From assembly GCA_023381945.1 (NCBI GenBank), contig JAMCQY010000020.1:1-8175 (forward strand): DNA of 8,175 nt. Reading direction: 5' to 3'. Shown in pieces: positions 5,092 through 8,175 of the stretch; position 1 is the first letter of the stretch; every line of letters starts with the position of its first letter. The position numbers and the translations under genes were made by a program. The DNA comes from Deltaproteobacteria bacterium. GTDB taxonomy: Bacteria; Desulfobacterota; Desulfobaccia; Desulfobaccales; 0-14-0-80-60-11. Below the pieces are notes generated by a model. The model ran no database searches, was not told the DNA's origin, and saw nothing but the letters and a program-made list of their open reading frames with translations.

Positions 5092-6537
5092 ATGGGTTAC
5101 CGCAATTTACAGGAATTTGTTAAGCGGCTGGAGAAGGCCGGGGAACTGGTGCGCCTCAAGGAGCCGGTGAGCCCCTATCTCGAGATCACCGAGATCACCG
5201 ACCGGGTCTCCAAGCTGAACGGCCCCGCGCTGCTCTTTGAAAATGTCCCCGGCTACGATATGCCGGTGCTGATGAACGCCTTCGGTTCCATGCGGCGCAT
5301 GTGCATGGCCCTGGAGGTGGATTCTCTGGACGACATCGCCGGGGAACTTTTGGGCTTCATGGAGGCGGAAGCCAATACCCTGATGAAGAAGCTGAAGCTG
5401 CTGCCCAAATTGGCCCGGCTGGGCCGCATGTTTCCCAAGGAAGTCTCCCGGGGACCCTGCCAGGAAGTGGTGCTGACCGGCGACGACATCGATCTGACCA
5501 AGATTCCGGTCCTGACTTGCTGGCCGGAGGACGGCGGCCCCTTCATCACCCTGCCGGCGGTCTTCACCCATCATCCTGAAACCGGGCGGCGCAATGTCGG
5601 CATGTATCGTCTCCAGGTTTATGACGCCCGGACTACCGGCATGCACTGGCACGCCCACAAGGGCAGCGCCCAGCATTACCGTTTGAGCGAGGCCCGGGAG
5701 GAGAATTTGCCCGTGGCGGTGGCCATCGGCGCCGACCCGGCGGTGACCTACGCCGCCACCGCGCCCCTGCCCGAAGACATCGACGAAATCCTGTTCGCCG
5801 GGTTCCTCCGGGACGAACCGGTGGAGATGGTGGACTGCGTCAGCCAGCCCCTGAAAGTGCCGGCGGAATCCCAGATCGTCCTGGAAGGCTTCGTGGCTCC
5901 GGGCGAGCGGCGGGTGGAGGGGCCGTTCGGCGACCACACCGGCTACTATTCCCTGGCGGACGACTATCCGGTTTTCCACCTCACCGCCCTCACCCGGCGG
6001 CGCCAGGCGATTTATCCCGCCACCATCGTGGGCCGGCCGCCCATGGAAGACTGCTTTATGGCCAAGGCCACCGAACGCATCTTTTTCCCCATGATCCAGA
6101 AAACCCTGCCGGAGCTAGTGGACATGAACCTGCCGGTGGAGGGGGTCTTCCACAATCTGGCCTTCGTCTCCATCGACAAGCGTTACCCCGGCCATGCCCG
6201 CAAGGTGATGTACGCCCTCTGGGGCCTGGGCCAGATGATGTTCACCAAGATCATCGTGGTCTTTGACAAGGAAGTGAATGTCCAGGATATCGGCCAGGTC
6301 ATGTGGCGCCTGGGCAACAACGTCGACCCCAAACGCGACGTGGTCTTCTCCGAAGGGCCGGTGGACGCCCTGGACCATGCCGCGCCGCTTCCCCATTACG
6401 GCTCCAAGATGGGCATCGACGCCACCCGCAAGTGGCCGGAAGAAGGCTTTGGCCGCCCCTGGCCCAAGGTGATCGACATGGACCCGGAGGTCAAGCGCAA
6501 GGTGGATGCATTGTGGCCCAAGCTGGGATTGAAGTGA
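5092..6537 (+). CDS. mqnL: UbiD-family decarboxylase of the futalosine pathway
   Basis: MqnL is a prenyl-FMN-dependent decarboxylase that removes the ring carboxylate from the prenylated 6-carboxy-naphthoquinol precursor of menaquinone. The 481-residue protein shows the whole UbiD layout: N-terminal YRNLQEFVKRLEKAGEL, the prFMN/metal-site region with N168, R173 and GMHWHAHKG (183-191), the VLEGFVAPGERRVEGPFGD block with the EGPFGDHTGYY signature (276-286), and a C-terminal domain ending KVDALWPKLGLK. R173, E276 and D281 probably supply the E-R-E/D acid-base network of the family. Start ATG 5092 has AAGGGA at good spacing; ATG 5047 would add 15 residues partly encoded by the upstream repeat. 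The gene overlaps mqnM by one base (TGATG). The MqnL role rather than another UbiD substrate comes from the cluster, since UbiD sequence alone does not give the substrate. Confidence 0.9.
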   Translation: MGYRNLQEFVKRLEKAGELVRLKEPVSPYLEITEITDRVSKLNGPALLFENVPGYDMPVLMNAFGSMRRMCMALEVDSLDDIAGELLGFMEAEANTLMKKLKLLPKLARLGRMFPKEVSRGPCQEVVLTGDDIDLTKIPVLTCWPEDGGPFITLPAVFTHHPETGRRNVGMYRLQVYDARTTGMHWHAHKGSAQHYRLSEAREENLPVAVAIGADPAVTYAATAPLPEDIDEILFAGFLRDEPVEMVDCVSQPLKVPAESQIVLEGFVAPGERRVEGPFGDHTGYYSLADDYPVFHLTALTRRRQAIYPATIVGRPPMEDCFMAKATERIFFPMIQKTLPELVDMNLPVEGVFHNLAFVSIDKRYPGHARKVMYALWGLGQMMFTKIIVVFDKEVNVQDIGQVMWRLGNNVDPKRDVVFSEGPVDALDHAAPLPHYGSKMGIDATRKWPEEGFGRPWPKVIDMDPEVKRKVDALWPKLGLK

Positions 6538-7094
6538 TGCGCTACGTCATCGCCATTACCGGGGCGTCCGGGATGATCTATGCCCGGGAGTTGCTGGGCT
6601 ATTTCGTCACCCGGCCGGACCTGGAGCTGCATGCTATCATCTCCGCCGCGGGGGAGCAGGTGCTGGACCTGGAATTGGGCCTGACCCCGGCGCAATTGGC
6701 GCCAGGGGCCGTCTGGCACCGGGTGGACGACTTCACCGCACCCATGGCCAGCGGTTCATTTCGAGCCCGGGCCATGGTGATCATCCCCTGCTCCATGGGG
6801 AGCCTGGGGGCCGTCGCCCAAGGGGCCGGCCGCAACCTGATCCATCGGGCCGCCGAAGTCTTCTTGAAGGAACGCCGGCCACTGATCCTGGTGGTGCGGG
6901 AGACTCCCTTGAGCCTCATCCACTTGCAGAACCTGGTCCGGGTGGCCGAGGCCGGGGCCACCGTCATGCCGGCCTGCCCGGGCTTTTACCATCGGCCCGC
7001 CGATCTCACCGAGTTGGCCCGGCAGTTTGCCGGGCGCGTCCTGGATCACCTGGGGCTGGAGCACCAATTGGGGCCGAGGTGGGGAGAGAAATAA
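6537..7094 (+). CDS. mqnM: UbiX-family flavin prenyltransferase
   Basis: This enzyme makes prenylated FMN, the cofactor of MqnL, from FMN and dimethylallyl (mono)phosphate in the cytoplasm. The 185-residue product has the standard UbiX length and motifs: AITGASG (6-12), DDFTAPMASGSF (64-75), PCSMGSLGAVAQG (84-96), NLIHRAAEVFLKERRPLILV (100-119), RETPLSLIHL (121-130) and PACPGFY (145-151). Residues expected in catalysis or phosphate binding (S11, E40, K111, R121, Y151, R167) are all present. ATG 6537 overlaps the mqnL TGA by one base, consistent with translational coupling of a decarboxylase and its cofactor-maker. A much longer upstream reading in this frame runs through mqnL out of phase and is rejected. 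Confidence 0.93.
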   Translation: MRYVIAITGASGMIYARELLGYFVTRPDLELHAIISAAGEQVLDLELGLTPAQLAPGAVWHRVDDFTAPMASGSFRARAMVIIPCSMGSLGAVAQGAGRNLIHRAAEVFLKERRPLILVVRETPLSLIHLQNLVRVAEAGATVMPACPGFYHRPADLTELARQFAGRVLDHLGLEHQLGPRWGEK

Positions 7095-7102
7095 AAGGGA
7101 TC

Positions 7103-7162
7103 GGGGCCCGGGGGTCAGGGGTCAGGAATAATACTGGCCCCTGATCCCTGATCCCTGGCCCC
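7103..7162 (+). repeat. Long heptamer-based hairpin between mqnM and mqnP
   Basis: The left arm (7103-7126, AGGGGTC-type units) folds on the right arm (7140-7162, CCCTGAT/CCCTGGC units) around a 13-nt loop (7127-7139). I count 23 pairs including three G:U, with one unpaired base at 7107. It starts eight bases after the mqnM stop and ends just before the mqnP Shine-Dalgarno. No U-tract follows, so it is not a standard intrinsic terminator. The right arm shares 16 exact bases with the repeat in the 5' end of mqnC. Confidence 0.75.
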
Positions 7163-7163
7163 T

Positions 7164-7168
7164 AAGGA
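7164..7168 (+). promoter_or_regulatory. Ribosome-binding site of mqnP
   Basis: AAGGA lies six bases before ATG 7175 and fixes that start. It directly abuts the long hairpin, which could affect access to it. Confidence 0.65.
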
Positions 7169-7174
7169 TTCTAT

Positions 7175-8035
7175 ATGCCGCGAATTTTACAAAATATCTG
7201 GGAATTATTGGAAATGATCAAGATCGGCCACAGCGTCCTGGCCCTGCCCTTTGCCTTTATGGGGGCCATGCTGGCGGCCCGGGGCCTGCCCGACGGCCGG
7301 ACTACTTTCTTTATTTTCCTGGCCATGGTGGGGGCGCGTTCGGCCGCCATGGCCTTCAACCGCCTGGCGGATGCCCCCTTCGACGCCCTCAATCCCCGCA
7401 CCGCCGACCGGGCCCTGCCGGCCGGCCGGGTCAGCCGCCGCTCCACTTTTCTCCTGACCGCCGTCAGCTCGGCGGTTTTCATGTTCGCGGCAGGCCAGCT
7501 CAACCGGGTCTGTTTTCTCCTCTCGCCCCTGGCCCTGATGGTGATCTTGGGATACTCCCTCACCAAGCGGTTTACCTCTCTGTCCCACCTGGTTTTAGGC
7601 CTGAGCCTGGGTATCGCCCCGGTGGCCGGCTGGCTGGCGGTCCGGGGCGATGTTGGTCCCGCCGTCCTGGTCCTGGGCCTGGCGGTGCTCTTTTGGGTGG
7701 CAGGCTTTGACGTGCTTTATTCCCTCCAGGACGCGGAATTCGACCGGGAAATGGGCCTTTTTTCCTTGCCGGCCCGATTGGGCGCGGCCAATGCCCGCCG
7801 CCTGGCCGCGACCTTTCATCTGGCAGCCGCCGCCCTCTTCGGCCTTACCGGTATTCTCGCTCACCTGGGAACCCTTTATGCCGTGGCCGTGATCCTCAGC
7901 TCCCTGCTCATGCTGGCCCAACATATCCGTCTCTCCACTCGGGACCCTCTGCGCCTGCCGCCCGCCTTTTTCACCCTCAACGGCTTGGTGGGCCTGGGTC
8001 TGGCCCTGGCCACCTGGCTCGCCCTGGTCCTTTAA
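7175..8035 (+). CDS. mqnP: UbiA-family prenyltransferase of the futalosine pathway
   Basis: MqnP is an integral membrane enzyme that attaches the polyprenyl chain to the 1,4-dihydroxy-6-naphthoate-derived ring. The 286-residue protein is strongly hydrophobic throughout, with about eight or nine predicted membrane helices. The two Asp-rich, Mg-diphosphate motifs are visible: NRLADAPFDALNPRT (62-76; N62, D66, D70) and DVLYSLQDAEFD (179-190; D179, D186, D190). These match the 4-hydroxybenzoate polyprenyltransferase-like subgroup used in futalosine clusters. The opening (LLEMIKIGHSVLALPFAF) is typical, and AAGGA supports ATG 7175. It is the last cluster gene: about 15 bases after its stop, the next insertion sequence begins. 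MenA-type activity is the alternative, but the absence of classical men genes and the presence of mqnL/M favour MqnP. Confidence 0.92.
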   Translation: MPRILQNIWELLEMIKIGHSVLALPFAFMGAMLAARGLPDGRTTFFIFLAMVGARSAAMAFNRLADAPFDALNPRTADRALPAGRVSRRSTFLLTAVSSAVFMFAAGQLNRVCFLLSPLALMVILGYSLTKRFTSLSHLVLGLSLGIAPVAGWLAVRGDVGPAVLVLGLAVLFWVAGFDVLYSLQDAEFDREMGLFSLPARLGAANARRLAATFHLAAAALFGLTGILAHLGTLYAVAVILSSLLMLAQHIRLSTRDPLRLPPAFFTLNGLVGLGLALATWLALVL

Positions 8036-8050
8036 ACAACTCTGCAAAGC

Positions 8051-8175
8051 CAGGGCAATCGCATGTAAAAATTACGTTGTAAGAACTTTGAGCAGATAAG
8101 CATGGTCCCAGGCGGCCTTGAGGCGTTTGGTTTGAATGCCCCCCTTTAGGGAGTTTTCCCGTTTAAGCATGTTGG
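8051..8175 (-). mobile_element. End of an insertion sequence, ISAs1-like (runs off the right edge)
   Basis: A probable terminal repeat starts at 8051 with CAGGGCAATCGCATGTAAAA, the CA-G-rich outer end expected of ISAs1-family elements, followed at once by the transposase 3' end on the - strand. The inserted DNA therefore starts about 15 bp after the mqnP stop codon. The other end and the target-site duplication are outside the window, so the boundary is inferred. Confidence 0.5.
8072..8175 (-). CDS. Transposase, C-terminal fragment, probably ISAs1 family (5' part outside the window)
   Basis: The - strand is open from the right edge to a TAA at 8074-8072 and encodes ...LKRENSLKGG followed by IQTKRLKAAWDHAYLLKVLTT. 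A terminal 'K.GI..KRL.A.WD..YLLKVL' is what I recall for ISAs1-family (H-repeat-like DDE) transposases, where it follows an 'N.L..' helix. An internal ATG at 8170 exists, but the reading frame continues beyond it to the edge, so this is the tail of a larger gene and not a 32-codon gene. Catalytic residues are not visible. Confidence 0.6.
   Translation of the reverse strand, partial: NMLKRENSLKGGIQTKRLKAAWDHAYLLKVLTT

Noticed and set aside
6303..6536. N-terminal extension of mqnM by 78 codons
   Set aside because: It is an out-of-phase reading of mqnL. UbiX proteins start at the MRYVIAITGASG equivalent, and ATG 6537 forms the TGATG overlap.
1..8175. tRNA, rRNA or riboswitch genes
   Set aside because: No cloverleaf, rRNA segment or recognisable riboswitch core was seen in the intergenic stretches, which are all under 190 nt and mostly filled by repeats.

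Overview
The window carries a menaquinone (vitamin K2) biosynthesis cluster of the futalosine type. All eight genes of the cluster read on the + strand, and a partial transposase gene on the - strand lies at each edge. The DNA is GC-rich, and the gene junctions hold many short palindromic and heptanucleotide repeats. The gene content (futalosine pathway, UbiD/UbiX/UbiA-type tailoring genes, no oxygen-dependent steps) fits an anaerobe. A Thermodesulfobacteriota-like (former deltaproteobacterial) genome is my best guess, but nothing in the window proves the taxon.

Layout: 1-125 is the end of an IS1595-type insertion sequence (transposase N-terminus, - strand). 189-1316 is mqnC (radical SAM dehypoxanthine-futalosine cyclase). 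1443-2309 is an MTA-phosphorylase/PNP-family protein. 2409-3608 is an amidohydrolase, probably aminofutalosine deaminase. 3660-4487 is mqnA (chorismate dehydratase). 4535-4906 is a small exported protein of unknown function. 5092-6537 is mqnL (UbiD-type decarboxylase) and overlaps 6537-7094, mqnM (UbiX-type flavin prenyltransferase). 7175-8035 is mqnP (UbiA-type prenyltransferase). From about 8051 to the end is the end of a second insertion sequence (transposase C-terminus, - strand, ISAs1-like).

How the genes fit together: MqnA makes 3-enolpyruvoyl-benzoate from chorismate. MqnE, which is not in this window, would make aminofutalosine. The deaminase would convert it to futalosine, and the MTAP-like protein is the obvious candidate to remove hypoxanthine. 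MqnC cyclises the product, and MqnD (also absent) would give 1,4-dihydroxy-6-naphthoate. MqnP prenylates it, and MqnL, with prenyl-FMN from MqnM, removes the carboxylate. No canonical mqnB is visible. The MTAP-like protein has Asn where adenine-specific MTAPs have Asp, which fits a hypoxanthine substrate. This is the most interesting biochemical point in the window.

The junctions are unusual. Degenerate heptamers of the form AG-NNN-TC start at or just after four or five stop codons and also encode the N-terminal extension of MqnC. An inverted pair of REP-like palindromes with a compensatory base-pair change flanks the MTAP-like gene. A 78-nt palindromic repeat lies upstream of mqnL, and a 23-bp hairpin sits immediately before the mqnP ribosome-binding site. 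No stretch of 300 bases lacks a gene.
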